Below are positions 51,176 to 60,527 of a stretch of DNA of 64,000 nucleotides, piece by piece; within the stretch, counting starts at the first letter, position 1, and each line of letters begins with the position of its first letter. The stretch is from positions 68,007-132,006 of the forward strand of contig JAEUIH010000010.1 in assembly GCA_016795105.1 (NCBI GenBank). The letters are read 5' to 3'. Both the position numbers and the translations under genes were made by a program. This DNA comes from Planctomyces sp. (lineage in GTDB: Bacteria > Planctomycetota > Planctomycetia > Planctomycetales > Planctomycetaceae). Below the pieces are notes generated by a model that worked only from the letters and a program-made list of their open reading frames with translations, made no database searches and was not told the DNA's origin.

Positions 51176-52489
51176 TCATTCTTTCTTCTTGAGTTCATTG
51201 CCGGCTCTCTCGCGATGATACTGTGCTCGGGGCTCATCGTGTTTAATGGTCGAGTAGTATTCGCTGAGTGCCTGATGTGTGGATTGATGATCCGGATCGT
51301 AGATGAGAACTGTGGACATCCATGCCGCTCCTTCTGTGAACATCCCGTTATCCATAAGGATTTTCCCCGCCTCCCAGCGAAGTTCAATATTCTTTGGTTC
51401 TCCTATCAGGGCAGCCGTAATGTCGGTCAATCGACCAAATGACTTCCTCAACTCCTCGGACTTCTTAAAGCATTCAGTCGCGCGATCCTGTTCGCCGAGA
51501 GCCACATAACCTGAACCCAGAGCATACCATGCTGCACTGTTTCGTGGGTCGTCATGGACAACGTCTTTCAGGAGGTCAACACCCTTTTCAGTCTCACCAC
51601 GATCAATCAGAATCTCTGCCAGTTCAGCCTTCACACCGGATGTCTCTGTGACGGGTGTTGACAGTTTCAGAAGCTGAGTCAGTCGTTGTTCAGCCTCTTC
51701 GGGATGACCAAGGCGACGTTCGCAGGACGCTGCGCCAAGAATCGAATTCACGTCTGATGGGGCTCTCTTCAAACACTCCTGAAACTCTTTGTAGGCGGTT
51801 TCTGTTTGATTCAGCTGAAGCAGTAGAATTGATGCGAGTGACTGCCTCGCTTCGACATTCTCCGGAAAGTTGCTCAACACCTGCCGATAGTCATCAACGG
51901 CCTGCTCCCATTTTTCCGTCTGCTTAAAGATGGAAGCTCTCCAGATCAAAGCATCCGGATTCTTTGGAGACCACTGCAGCCAGAAATTAAGGCACTGCAT
52001 AGCGTCCTGGAAGCGGTATGAGAACAGGTAACCCTTTGAAAGCGCTTCATAGACTTCAAACGCTGTCTTGTCAGAAGAACTCCTGCTGATCAGCATCCGC
52101 AGGGCGGCGTCTGAATCGTCAATATGGCCGCGCTGAATCATGGCCAACTGGCGCTGGATACGGACTTCTTCCGTCGAATATCCGGACTGCTCCGCCCGCT
52201 GAAGATACTCCAGCCCTTTCTCTACGTCTCCACCGCGTCTCCATGCGCGACCAAGTTCAAATAACAGAGCGGCGGATGGGCGTTCTTCGAGCAATTCAGC
52301 AGACCGAAGCAGTTGGAGTGCCTGCTGGATCTCAGTTTGATTGCCGAGGTCCATCAGGCGTGCAGCCTGATGGACTCGGTACTGACTTAACGCAGTTCGC
52401 CATTGCAGTGATCCTGCAATCAGAACAATTCCGAGGCACAGTGCCAGAAGTTTCCTGCGTTTTGATTGTCGAAGCAGAAGCGACAGCAT
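51176..52489 (-). CDS. TPR-repeat protein with N-terminal membrane anchor
   Basis: A 437-residue protein. One N-terminal hydrophobic segment (about 12-30) is followed by at least seven 34-residue TPR-like units ('SAALLFELGRAWRRGGDVEKGLEYLQRAEQ' type, with W-x(2)-LG-x(7)-Y positions visible). It lies 13 bases after the lipoprotein gene. TPR proteins mediate protein assembly, so it may help the neighbouring envelope proteins. Function unknown. Confidence 0.8.
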   Translation of the reverse strand: MLSLLLRQSKRRKLLALCLGIVLIAGSLQWRTALSQYRVHQAARLMDLGNQTEIQQALQLLRSAELLEERPSAALLFELGRAWRRGGDVEKGLEYLQRAEQSGYSTEEVRIQRQLAMIQRGHIDDSDAALRMLISRSSSDKTAFEVYEALSKGYLFSYRFQDAMQCLNFWLQWSPKNPDALIWRASIFKQTEKWEQAVDDYRQVLSNFPENVEARQSLASILLLQLNQTETAYKEFQECLKRAPSDVNSILGAASCERRLGHPEEAEQRLTQLLKLSTPVTETSGVKAELAEILIDRGETEKGVDLLKDVVHDDPRNSAAWYALGSGYVALGEQDRATECFKKSEELRKSFGRLTDITAALIGEPKNIELRWEAGKILMDNGMFTEGAAWMSTVLIYDPDHQSTHQALSEYYSTIKHDEPRAQYHRERAGNELKKKE

Positions 52490-52502
52490 AGTTCGCCGCT
52501 GG

Positions 52503-52973
52503 TTATTTCAGGTCAATAGTGAAGTTATTTTCGCCCGATTTCTCCACCGTGTACTGCAATCCGGAGTTGTCTGCTCGATTGAACTTCTCCGGGATCAGCG
52601 ACTTCTGAGATTTCTTCAGAGCATCGTTGAGCTTTCCTTCCATGGCCATACGCTGCATATCTTCCGGTGTCATGGTTGCGGCGAGTTCATTAGAACCTGC
52701 AGAAGCAAGCACGACAGCAACTCGGCACGTACCTTCAACGCAGCCCTCACTGACCCCGGTCCGAAGTGTAAACTTGCCTTCGTTATCCGTGGTCCCGATT
52801 GCGACCGGGCCTTTGTCCGGAACGAACGTCACCTGAGCACCCGGCAACGGGCCTCCCTGAAACATGACTTGACCAGTCACAGAGTAGAGTTTCGGTTCAT
52901 CTGAGCCACCGCAGCCAGCGAAAGTCGACAGACAGATTGCCAGGGCGAGTAAGCATCCAACCTGACGGGACAT
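52503..52973 (-). CDS. Lipoprotein with carboxypeptidase-regulatory-like domain
   Basis: A 156-residue lipoprotein. The signal peptide ends at a lipobox 'TFAGC' (Cys21). The rest is a beta-sandwich ('SVTGQVMFQGGPLPGAQVTFVPDKG', 'GTTDNEGKFTLRTG'), the form of transthyretin-like modules that planctomycetes often place after DUF1559 genes. It is preceded by a terminator after DUF1559 and continues into the TPR gene with 13 bases between. Confidence 0.85.
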   Translation of the reverse strand: MSRQVGCLLALAICLSTFAGCGGSDEPKLYSVTGQVMFQGGPLPGAQVTFVPDKGPVAIGTTDNEGKFTLRTGVSEGCVEGTCRVAVVLASAGSNELAATMTPEDMQRMAMEGKLNDALKKSQKSLIPEKFNRADNSGLQYTVEKSGENNFTIDLK

Positions 52974-53054
52974 TGAGAGAGTCCTTGAGAAAGAAGAATA
53001 AAGAACATGCTGAGATCACTGATCATTCTGAAAGACGTCAGAAAGTTCAGCAAC

Positions 53055-53099
53055 AAAAAAGTCGAATGGCCGGGTCCGTTGATGACTCAGCCATTCGAC
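53055..53099 (-). terminator. Rho-independent terminator after DUF1559 gene
   Basis: On the minus strand a 10-bp stem (GTCGAATGGC and its complement, 19-base loop) is followed by TTTTTT. It lies between DUF1559 and the lipoprotein gene, so the downstream genes get reduced read-through or have a separate promoter. Confidence 0.85.
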
Positions 53100-53125
53100 C
53101 CGATTATGACACGTCCTCAGTGAAA

Positions 53126-54145
53126 TTAGAATTCACCAATGACCTGACCGTCTTTGCGGCCACCCAGACGCTGATACGTGCGATGGTCGATACTCTGGCT
53201 CAGGAACTTCACAGCACCGTCCGCCATGAGGAACTGAGCTCCTCCGGTATGACGAGAACGAAAACCGTGAGCAATGTTCCAGTTGCTCTTTGCAGTACAT
53301 GCCGGGAACTGAATCTGCCCTGGGCTCTTCAAATCGCAGGTTGTGAAGTCATTGATTTTTGGAGCTGTCGAAGCATGAGTATTCCCGTGACCATTGTAGA
53401 GCCACCATCCAGCAGTGTGGTCCGAACAGTCAGGCAGTGTTTCCCCAACAGCGATCGTGTTGGACAAGCCGTCTGTAATGTCGCGGAACAGAATCGTGAC
53501 GCCCAGACGTCCGAATAATCCGGACAACTGTGCTGGATTTGTTGTGTCCACAAAGTGAACTGTTCCCGCTTCAGTAAACTGAAGGTATGGGTTGCAGTTG
53601 CCGTCAACAGAGTTGAAGACCTGCGAACCGGTTGAGCCAGTATAGTTGGACTGTGCCCATCCACCGATCATATTGTTTTCTGAAACGTCGCTTGGGCAAC
53701 GGGCCGTCGGAATCTGAGTTGAACGGGCCGGTTTGCCTGTGCTTCTCAGAATCTGTGTCGGAAGGAACCCAACCGGATTTCCTGGCTCATATTCTGACGC
53801 AGGACGAATACCGGCCCAGTCCAGCTCATTGTAGAGCGGTCCCTGCTCGAGGAATGGCAGACATCGAACCTGCCAGCCCACAGCAGCAGGCTGCTGCCAT
53901 GTCGGAACCGTATGAGCTGGATTCCAGTTCGTTCCGGCGATTGGCAGCGAATTATGTACGTCGTGGTAATTGTGAATTGCCAGTCCGTACTGTTTGAGGT
54001 TGTTCTTGCACTGAGTTCTTCGCGCTGCTTCGCGCGCCTGCTGCACGGCAGGCAGCAGTAGTGCGATCAGAATTGCAATGATGGCAATCACCACCAGCAA
54101 TTCGATCAAGGTAAATGCGAGCCGTCGACGACGTACAGTCAACAT
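53126..54145 (-). CDS. DUF1559 protein with pilin-like N-terminus
   Basis: A 339-residue protein. The N-terminus 'RRRLAFTLIELLVVIAIIAIL' is a type IV pilin/type II pseudopilin motif, cleavable by prepilin peptidase after the basic stretch, followed by 'REAARRTQCKNNLKQYGLAIHNYHD', the DUF1559 signature. The later part is Cys/Thr-rich with 'TGSTGSQVFNSVDG' and a 'HTGGAQFLMADGAVKFLSQSID' end, typical of the large planctomycete DUF1559 family. It is likely a secreted pseudopilin-like protein. A lipoprotein-TPR-membrane gene group follows after a terminator. Confidence 0.92.
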   Translation of the reverse strand: MLTVRRRRLAFTLIELLVVIAIIAILIALLLPAVQQAREAARRTQCKNNLKQYGLAIHNYHDVHNSLPIAGTNWNPAHTVPTWQQPAAVGWQVRCLPFLEQGPLYNELDWAGIRPASEYEPGNPVGFLPTQILRSTGKPARSTQIPTARCPSDVSENNMIGGWAQSNYTGSTGSQVFNSVDGNCNPYLQFTEAGTVHFVDTTNPAQLSGLFGRLGVTILFRDITDGLSNTIAVGETLPDCSDHTAGWWLYNGHGNTHASTAPKINDFTTCDLKSPGQIQFPACTAKSNWNIAHGFRSRHTGGAQFLMADGAVKFLSQSIDHRTYQRLGGRKDGQVIGEF

Positions 54146-54776
54146 AGGGGCACCTCCAGGAGTCCATACATAAAGGAGAACAGATCACTCGGACAGAGTG
54201 AATGACGCTGAAGAAAAACCAATGACTCGGCAATCATCTACAACAACAAAACCTGCATACTCACCACGATGATTGACTGCTGAAAGATTCAGCAGAACCG
54301 CCCGCCAACCCGAACTCTGTGGGCAAATGTCACAGTGAACATGCAGTGATCATGAACCTTGAGCGAAAATCATTCCTGAGAAAAAATTATGGAAGAAAAA
54401 TTTCCAAATCGCAGCAAAACCCCATGCACAACTCGAACATGTCAAGTAGCGCTGGAACCGACAGAATGTATTGACGAACAAGAAGTTGAAAACTGGAAAG
54501 ATCGTTTCGAAACCCAAACCCCAGGCGGGATTCGCGTTTCGTTGCATCGCGGAATTTCGGAAGGACGTCGGCCGGCAGGTGAACTTCATTCGCTGCACGG
54601 CAATCAATCATTCGGGCAGTCAAGAGAAAACCGATTTTGGGAATCGCTATTCTCAACTGCAAATTAACAAATAATCAAACTTCGTCAATGAAATTCATTA
54701 AGGGATTCCCCGCTTTGAATTGATCATCGATTTTTTCAAATTTCAGCGATCGCGGCTGAACACAGCCGTGCACTCG
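54146..54776. other. Long intergenic region upstream of the DUF1559 gene
   Basis: About 630 bases with no convincing gene, AT-richer than its neighbours. It should contain the promoter of the leftward DUF1559 gene. Confidence 0.5.
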
Positions 54777-54835
54777 GCGGACGGCACATGGAATGTGCCT
54801 GCTACTGTAGCAGGCAGACTCCGTCTGCCGTCCGC
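54777..54835. repeat. Cloverleaf-like repeat: closing stem with three hairpins
   Basis: GCGGAC (54777-54782) pairs with GTCCGC (54830-54835). Between them are three hairpins: GGCACAT.../ATGTGCC (54783-54799), CCTGCTAC/GTAGCAGG (54798-54814) and GGCAGAC/GTCTGCC (54813-54829). The three hairpins share the two bases at each junction. The DNA or its RNA could fold as a four-way junction. Confidence 0.85.
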
Positions 54836-54892
54836 AACCACAACTCCCGCAGTCCATTTCGAAAAGCACAAAATCGCAAAACAACGCGCGAG

Positions 54893-54922
54893 GCGGACGG
54901 CACATGGAATGTGCCTGCTACT
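54893..54922. repeat. Partial second copy of the cloverleaf-like repeat, overlapping truA stop
   Basis: Thirty bases identical to the first half of the 54777 repeat (GCGGACGGCACATGG...CTACT). The TAG stop codon of truA (54918-54920 on the minus strand) is inside it. Confidence 0.85.
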
Positions 54923-55769
54923 TTAGAAGTTCTGCCGGATAGTCGACTTCAATCAGATAGAGTCCCTCAGCAGGTGCGGTCATTCCGCCTTCGCGTCGAT
55001 CAAGAGACTGAATCACTCGTTCCATGTCCTCCACCGGCCGCTGTCCTCGACCAATGCGGATCAACGTCCCGGCAATCGCTCGCACCATGTTGTAGAGAAA
55101 TCCGTCGGCCTTGATATCGAGAACAATAAACGGGCCGGAAATCTGTTCGGCGGAACGACGATCAAGAGGATGATCTGCCGGGTCATTCCAGCGATGCCCT
55201 GAAACCCAGGGTGCCCATCCGGCTGTTCGCCTCACGCTGCATTCCAGGATTGTTCGTACGCTGGTACTTTTGTTGGGATAGTGTGTTTCAAAGCAACGAA
55301 AATCGTGTGTGCCCAGAAGTGATCGAGTGGCTTCATTCATCGCCGACACATCCAGCGGTTCAAAGACTCGATGCACCAGCGGGCGCAAAAACGGGGGGCA
55401 AACAACACCATCAAAAATTACGTATCGATATCGTTTGCTGACTGCCGAATAAGTTGCATGAAACGTTGAATGTACCTCTTTGGCTGCGATGATGACGATA
55501 TCTTCAGGCAGGTGACTTTGAAGCGCACGTCGCATTCGATTAATGGGGATGTTCACGCTGGTTCGAAAGTTGGCAACCTGACCAATTGCGTGGACTCCGG
55601 AATCTGTTCGCCCTGCGCAGAGTACATGACTGTGGGCGCCGGTCAGTTTCTCGACGGCTTGTTCGACACAGGCCTGTACCGAAAGCCCATTTGGCTGAAT
55701 TTGCCAGCCGCAATAGCCGGTCCCCTGATATGACAGGGTAAGCATAATGTTTCTTGGATCGTCAGGCAT
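54918..55769 (-). CDS. truA: tRNA pseudouridine synthase A
   Basis: A 283-residue TruA: 'LSYQGTGYCGWQIQPNGLSVQ' at the start, 'AGRTDSGVHAIGQV' with catalytic Asp56, 'VSKRYRYVIFDG', 'FLYNMVRAIAGTLIRIGRG' near the C-terminus. It isomerises U38-U40 in tRNA anticodon stems. The protein ends at a stop codon contained in a dispersed repeat, so its last residues may have been changed by insertion of that repeat. ATG at 55769; its own promoter is likely in the 57 bases before. Confidence 0.95.
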   Translation of the reverse strand: MPDDPRNIMLTLSYQGTGYCGWQIQPNGLSVQACVEQAVEKLTGAHSHVLCAGRTDSGVHAIGQVANFRTSVNIPINRMRRALQSHLPEDIVIIAAKEVHSTFHATYSAVSKRYRYVIFDGVVCPPFLRPLVHRVFEPLDVSAMNEATRSLLGTHDFRCFETHYPNKSTSVRTILECSVRRTAGWAPWVSGHRWNDPADHPLDRRSAEQISGPFIVLDIKADGFLYNMVRAIAGTLIRIGRGQRPVEDMERVIQSLDRREGGMTAPAEGLYLIEVDYPAELLK

Positions 55770-55826
55770 TTCGGGTAGTAACGTTCTTAACTGGAGGAGG
55801 TGCAGATGATGTCAGAGGCTTCCCGG

Positions 55827-56546
55827 CTATTTGTCTGAAAGCAGTTTTTCGATAACCGGCAACATCAAACCGGCGATTTCGCGGTGTCCTTCGGGATTTG
55901 GATGACACTGATCCGTCGTCCATTCACCGATATCTTTTCCGGACATGTCTGCTTCCTTCCAATGCTGAAAGTGGTCAATCAGTTCGATGTGCTCAGACTT
56001 CGCAGTGGCTCGAGTCTTCTTCATATACTCCTCAAGCCGTTGATTGGGATGCTCACCGGCCCCATTCGGTTTTGCCTGTTTTCCCCAGGCGGGTTCTGTC
56101 ATCAGAACAACGACAACCCCGGCAGATCTAAGTTGCTGAGTGAGTTCGGTCAAATTCATTTCAAATTGATCAGCAGTGATGCGGCTTGTTTCGTTTCCAG
56201 GATCCACATAACTGTCGTTGGTCCCGTACATAATGACGACCAACCTGGGCGACAGTGCAAGAACGTCTTTCTGAAGACGAGCGAGCGCCTGATCGGTTCG
56301 TTCACCCCCGATTCCCGGGTTGCGGACTTCTGCGGAGATCCCCTTTTGCCGCAGATCGTGTTCAAGGATTGCAGAAAACGTCTCGGTACTGCTCACACCG
56401 GTGCGGACCCCTTTTGTGATGGAGTCACCGAGTGTCACAACGATTGCCGGCTTCGCAATTTCGTCTGCCTGCACTTGCTGCGACAGCACAGAAATGAGCC
56501 AGCAGCTGGTTGCCAGAAATACTCTGATCGAGTTCATCATTGCCAT
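55827..56546 (-). CDS. Secreted SGNH/GDSL hydrolase
   Basis: A 239-residue protein with a signal peptide (about 1-27). SGNH blocks: 'TLGDSITKG' (Ser), 'NPGIGGERT' (Gly), 'MYGTNDSY' (Asn), and 'DQCHPNPEGH' (Asp-x-x-His). These define a lipase/esterase or deacetylase. Planctomycetes use such enzymes on acetylated polysaccharides. It is 34 bases upstream of the radical SAM gene's stop in the same direction, with no overlap. Confidence 0.9.
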   Translation of the reverse strand: MAMMNSIRVFLATSCWLISVLSQQVQADEIAKPAIVVTLGDSITKGVRTGVSSTETFSAILEHDLRQKGISAEVRNPGIGGERTDQALARLQKDVLALSPRLVVIMYGTNDSYVDPGNETSRITADQFEMNLTELTQQLRSAGVVVVLMTEPAWGKQAKPNGAGEHPNQRLEEYMKKTRATAKSEHIELIDHFQHWKEADMSGKDIGEWTTDQCHPNPEGHREIAGLMLPVIEKLLSDK

Positions 56547-56579
56547 AACAATCCGGACCTCTTCCCGCGGGAAAATCGC

Positions 56580-58121
56580 CTAAGTCTCGCCTGGTCTTGC
56601 AGTTTGATGTCGAGCCTGACGAGACGGGATGCCCTCCGGAGACGTTCCGTGTCGTCCAGGGTTTGGCAGCTGAAACGAAGACAGAAAACCTGGACGATCT
56701 CGGCGTCCCTGACGTTGGTAGTCGATCCAGACAGCTTCGGCGATGATTCGTGGCTCGAACGCACACTGTGACGTCAGATACAAAAACGTCAGTTCGTAAA
56801 GCCGCGTCAGTGCAATACCATGGCGACGTTTCTCTTCAAGAAACAGCCAGTCACTCAGGGCCATAAATGCGTTGAATGGGGATTCCGTTGTCTTTAGCCA
56901 AAGAGACAGTGTTGCAGAGAAATTGCCGCTGTTTCCGATCAGGTCCCAAAACCTCGCGAATCGTCTCAGCCGCTGTATTGTCGGGAAGTCCATGGTTCGA
57001 GTAGACAGGATTTCGTATGGTGGATTCGCGCTGTAGACCATCTCCCATTCATGATCATGTCGGACGATCGGCGTTCCTCGAAGCCGTTTCAGAATTCCTG
57101 CCTGAATCTCATGAGGATGCAGCCGGTACAGCCTGTCAAAGCCCCTCCCAAACGACTCAATATCTTCACCAGGCAGACCCGCAATCAAGTCGGCATGGAT
57201 ATGAACGCCGGTGCTCTCGGTAAGGAACCGGAAGTTCTGTTCGAGCAGTTCATTGTCTTGATGTCGACTGATCAGTTGTCCCGTCAGATCATTAAAGGTC
57301 TGAACGCCGATCTCGAACTGCAGACTGCCGGCTGGAAACTGAGCAATGAGGTCGCGCAGTACTTCGGGAAGTCGATCCGGGATCATTTCGAAATGAAGAA
57401 ACAGGCCTGGCTGAAATCGTGTGAGGAAAAATTCAAGAATCGCTCGACTCACACGCATATTGAGGTTGAACGTTCTGTCTACAAACTTGAACTGCCGAAC
57501 ACCTCGATCGAGTAGCTTCTGCATTTCGTTCAGAAAACTGGTCAGTTCGAATTGTCGAACCGGAATATCAAGGGCTGAAAGACAGAATTCACAGGTGAAC
57601 GGACATCCTCGCGATGCTTCCACATAGACGACACGGTGAGCGATGTCGTCGTCGCTGTAGAGATCGTATGGGAGCTTCACGTTGTTGAGCTGCGGAACCG
57701 GAGCACTGATGCGTTTTGGAATTCCGGTTTCATTGGCGAGGATTTGATGGCAGAGCAGTGGAAATGTGAGGTCACCCTCGCCCTGTACGATGTGATCCGC
57801 CAGTTCAGCAATTTCAAGGCCTTCGAGATCATAGCTGACCTCAGGTCCGCCAAGAATGATTTTTGTACATGGCAGAATTCGTTTTAAATCGCGAGCCACC
57901 TGAGTCATCTGCTGGATGTTCCAGATATAAACACTCAGGCCCACGATTTCAGGCGACTGTTCAACAACTGCTGAAACGATGTCGATCGTACTGTCGTGAA
58001 TCACAAATTCCATCAGCCGGGTTTCGGAAGCCAGGTCTCCCATATTCGCCAGAAGATAGCGCAAACCAAAAGCCGTGTGAATGTACTTTGCATTCAGGGC
58101 GATCAGAAGAATGCGAGCCAT
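56580..58121 (-). CDS. Radical SAM protein with N-terminal B12-binding-like and DUF4080 domains
   Basis: A 513-residue protein. Residues 1-130 are a cobalamin-binding-like Rossmann domain ('[14 protein letters not shown]', '[11 protein letters not shown]'). The radical SAM cluster is '[10 protein letters not shown]' (Cys173, Cys177, Cys180). '[10 protein letters not shown]' follows. The C-terminal part matches DUF4080. The substrate is unknown; such enzymes make methyl transfers or modify tRNA/lipids. It lies eight bases downstream of the AbgT transporter gene. Confidence 0.88.
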   Translation of the reverse strand: MARILLIALNAKYIHTAFGLRYLLANMGDLASETRLMEFVIHDSTIDIVSAVVEQSPEIVGLSVYIWNIQQMTQVARDLKRILPCTKIILGGPEVSYDLEGLEIAELADHIVQGEGDLTFPLLCHQILANETGIPKRISAPVPQLNNVKLPYDLYSDDDIAHRVVYVEASRGCPFTCEFCLSALDIPVRQFELTSFLNEMQKLLDRGVRQFKFVDRTFNLNMRVSRAILEFFLTRFQPGLFLHFEMIPDRLPEVLRDLIAQFPAGSLQFEIGVQTFNDLTGQLISRHQDNELLEQNFRFLTESTGVHIHADLIAGLPGEDIESFGRGFDRLYRLHPHEIQAGILKRLRGTPIVRHDHEWEMVYSANPPYEILSTRTMDFPTIQRLRRFARFWDLIGNSGNFSATLSLWLKTTESPFNAFMALSDWLFLEEKRRHGIALTRLYELTFLYLTSQCAFEPRIIAEAVWIDYQRQGRRDRPGFLSSFQLPNPGRHGTSPEGIPSRQARHQTARPGET

Positions 58122-58129
58122 TTGAAGGA

Positions 58130-59797
58130 CTACTTTGCAGGCTGATCTGCTTTCGGCTGGCCGGCAGTCGGATCACTACCGGTTCCGGCAACCGGCTCCT
58201 CGGATACAGACGCTTCAGTCGCTGGACGTGAATATTCGTATTTGGAATCAACACCCAGCGGCAATCCAATCTGCCAATATGCGATCAGCAACAGAGTCCA
58301 GCAGGTGAGGAACGAAAGCGAATACGGAAGCATCAGAGAAATCATTGTGCCGATCCCTGCGTTCTTCACATAGCGCTGAGTATAAGTGACGATCAGAGGA
58401 AAGTAGGGCATCAGCGGGGTGATGATGTTGGTGCTTGAATCTCCAACGCGGTACGCTGCCTGAGTCAGTTCCGGGCTGAGTCCAAGCGTCATCAGCATTG
58501 GGACGAAGATCGGCCCGAGCAGCGCCCATTTGGCTGATGCAGAACCGATCAGCAGGTTGACGCTGGTTGTGAGCAGGATGATTCCTATGATGGTCACGAA
58601 CGGTGGAAGCTGGAGAGCCGTCAAACCGTTCGCTCCCTTCACAGCCAGCAGAACTCCAATATTGGAATTCGCAAACGCAGATGTGAAGAGTGCAGCGCAA
58701 AATGCCATCACCAGATAATAGTTGATGGTGCCCATTGCCTTGGTCATACCGGCAACGATATCACGATGCCCCTTAATCGTTCCGGCCACATATCCGTAAA
58801 CGATGCCCGGCAGCAGGAACAGAATAAAGATCAGCGGGACTATTGACTTCATCAGGGGCGAAGAGTTGCTCGAAAGTTTGCCTTCCGGGTCTCGCATTGG
58901 AGAGGCTTCCGGCAGACAAGCTGCAAGCAGAAGGAGCAGTCCGACGCAAACAACCGCAAGCCCGGCATAGAGGCCTCGAATCTCAAGTGCACTCAGACTG
59001 TGCATATCGGTCTTAAGATCCGCCAGGACGTCGGCTGGCATCGATCGCAGTCTGGGCTCGACAATTCGATCGGTAATGAACCAGCCAATTCCAACAATCA
59101 CGGCACAGGAGAACGACATGAAGTACCAGTTGCAGAGCGGATTGACGTCAATCGTCGGGTCAACGATCTTCGCAGCGCTGAGAGTGAATCCCTGGAGGAG
59201 AGGATCGAGGCTCGATGGCAGGAAGTTGGCGCTGAAACCGCCCGAAACTCCTGCAAATGCCGCTGTGATTCCGGCCACTGGATGGCGACCTGCAGCCGCG
59301 AACATGACAGCACCCAGTGGAATGATCAGAACATAGCCAGTGTCTCCAGCAGAATGGCTGATGATGGCTACCAACAGCAAGGCAGGAGTCAGCAGTTTCT
59401 TTGGAGTTACGCTCAAGAGCCCCTTCAACGCAGACTGAATGAAACCAGTGTGCTCAGCAACACCAACCCCAAGCAGCGCCACAAGCACCACGCCAAGCGG
59501 AGGAAACTTGATAAACGTCTCAACCATGTTGCTCAGAAATGCTGCGAGGCTCTTTCCACTCAATTGATTGACAATCTGAATGGGCGCCTTGGTTTCACTT
59601 CGCGGGTCAACTTCCGTAAATTCAACCTGTGCCAGAATCGCAGACATGATCCAGGTGATTCCAAGTGCAATCACAAACAAGAATGCCGGGTCGGGCAGCT
59701 TGTTTCCGGCCCATTCAATCAGGTCCAGGAAACGTTGAGTCAACCCTGAGGGCGCAACACCGGGGGCTGACGAGTTTTCCGGAGATTTACTGGCCAT
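58130..59797 (-). CDS. AbgT-family transporter
   Basis: A 555-residue membrane protein with about 12 hydrophobic segments. '[23 protein letters not shown]', '[31 protein letters not shown]' and '[23 protein letters not shown]' are AbgT signatures. Family members import p-aminobenzoyl-glutamate or export sulfonamides. The last 40 residues are a Pro/Ala/Glu-rich tail. A strong start is the ATG at 59797; the following gene starts eight bases after its stop. Confidence 0.92.
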   Translation of the reverse strand: MASKSPENSSAPGVAPSGLTQRFLDLIEWAGNKLPDPAFLFVIALGITWIMSAILAQVEFTEVDPRSETKAPIQIVNQLSGKSLAAFLSNMVETFIKFPPLGVVLVALLGVGVAEHTGFIQSALKGLLSVTPKKLLTPALLLVAIISHSAGDTGYVLIIPLGAVMFAAAGRHPVAGITAAFAGVSGGFSANFLPSSLDPLLQGFTLSAAKIVDPTIDVNPLCNWYFMSFSCAVIVGIGWFITDRIVEPRLRSMPADVLADLKTDMHSLSALEIRGLYAGLAVVCVGLLLLLAACLPEASPMRDPEGKLSSNSSPLMKSIVPLIFILFLLPGIVYGYVAGTIKGHRDIVAGMTKAMGTINYYLVMAFCAALFTSAFANSNIGVLLAVKGANGLTALQLPPFVTIIGIILLTTSVNLLIGSASAKWALLGPIFVPMLMTLGLSPELTQAAYRVGDSSTNIITPLMPYFPLIVTYTQRYVKNAGIGTMISLMLPYSLSFLTCWTLLLIAYWQIGLPLGVDSKYEYSRPATEASVSEEPVAGTGSDPTAGQPKADQPAK

Positions 59798-60527
59798 CGT
59801 TGTGGTAACTCCTGCTGTGGAAAGTCGTCGACTATGGATGAAAGGGAACTGTATTGGACAAAACAGATACGAGCTTTATTCAGAACAATGTGAGCGTTTA
59901 TTCAGTTTAAAGTGTGCGGTTCAAGCAACAGTAGAGAATGCGCACCCAGGTGACTTAGCTGCGGCTGAGATCGTACGTCGCCAGGCGGTGTTATTCCAGG
60001 CCTGGGGAGTCCGAATCTCCGCGGATCATCACTGTTTTTGAGCTCACAACACTTTTCGCGTTCAGAATCACAGCCAGCGCGACTGGTAACCACGGAATAC
60101 GCGGAAGACACGGAGAACGCACAAACGAATACTGGTGCGATTCTTTCGTACTACGAACAGTTGAATTCTCTTCGAGCCGTAAAGATTTCCTACGAAGAGT
60201 TGCGTAAGTTATTTGGTTATAGGGTTTTGCGCAGCGAGGATGGCAGTGAGGTAATTTCGACCGCATACAGCGTGTAGCCAGCGTGATTGGTAACCACGAA
60301 AAACCACAATCGCGAACGTCTGCGATTCTTCCGCGTCTTCTGTGGTCAAAACGCCAGCCCTGCCTGCGATTCGAATTCAACGAACGATTGGGTTCCTTCG
60401 ACGGAACCTGGTTGCTGCTAAGCGAAGTCAGGTCTCGCAGGGGTGATTTGCGTTGAAGGGGTGTGAAAGATAGTCTTTGGAGTGTCAGCAGCGCGAGATT
60501 CAATATCATTAGCCGGAGGGAGATACG
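59798..60527. other. Intergenic region with a repeated short motif
   Basis: No confident gene. A 23-26-base motif, AGCCAGCG(C/T)GA(C/T)TGGTAACCACG, occurs at about 60073 and 60275, each followed by an AC-rich 'CACGGA' stretch, and related CGATTCTT text. It probably holds the promoters of the leftward transporter and the rightward ceramidase-like gene. Confidence 0.5.

Noticed and set aside
54389-54667. 92-codon frame in the gap before truA
   Set aside because: Opposite frames of similar length exist in the same AT-rich stretch, and none has a ribosome site or protein-like pattern.
60038-60277. 79-codon plus-strand frame before the ceramidase-like gene
   Set aside because: It spans the repeated short motif and lacks a ribosome site.
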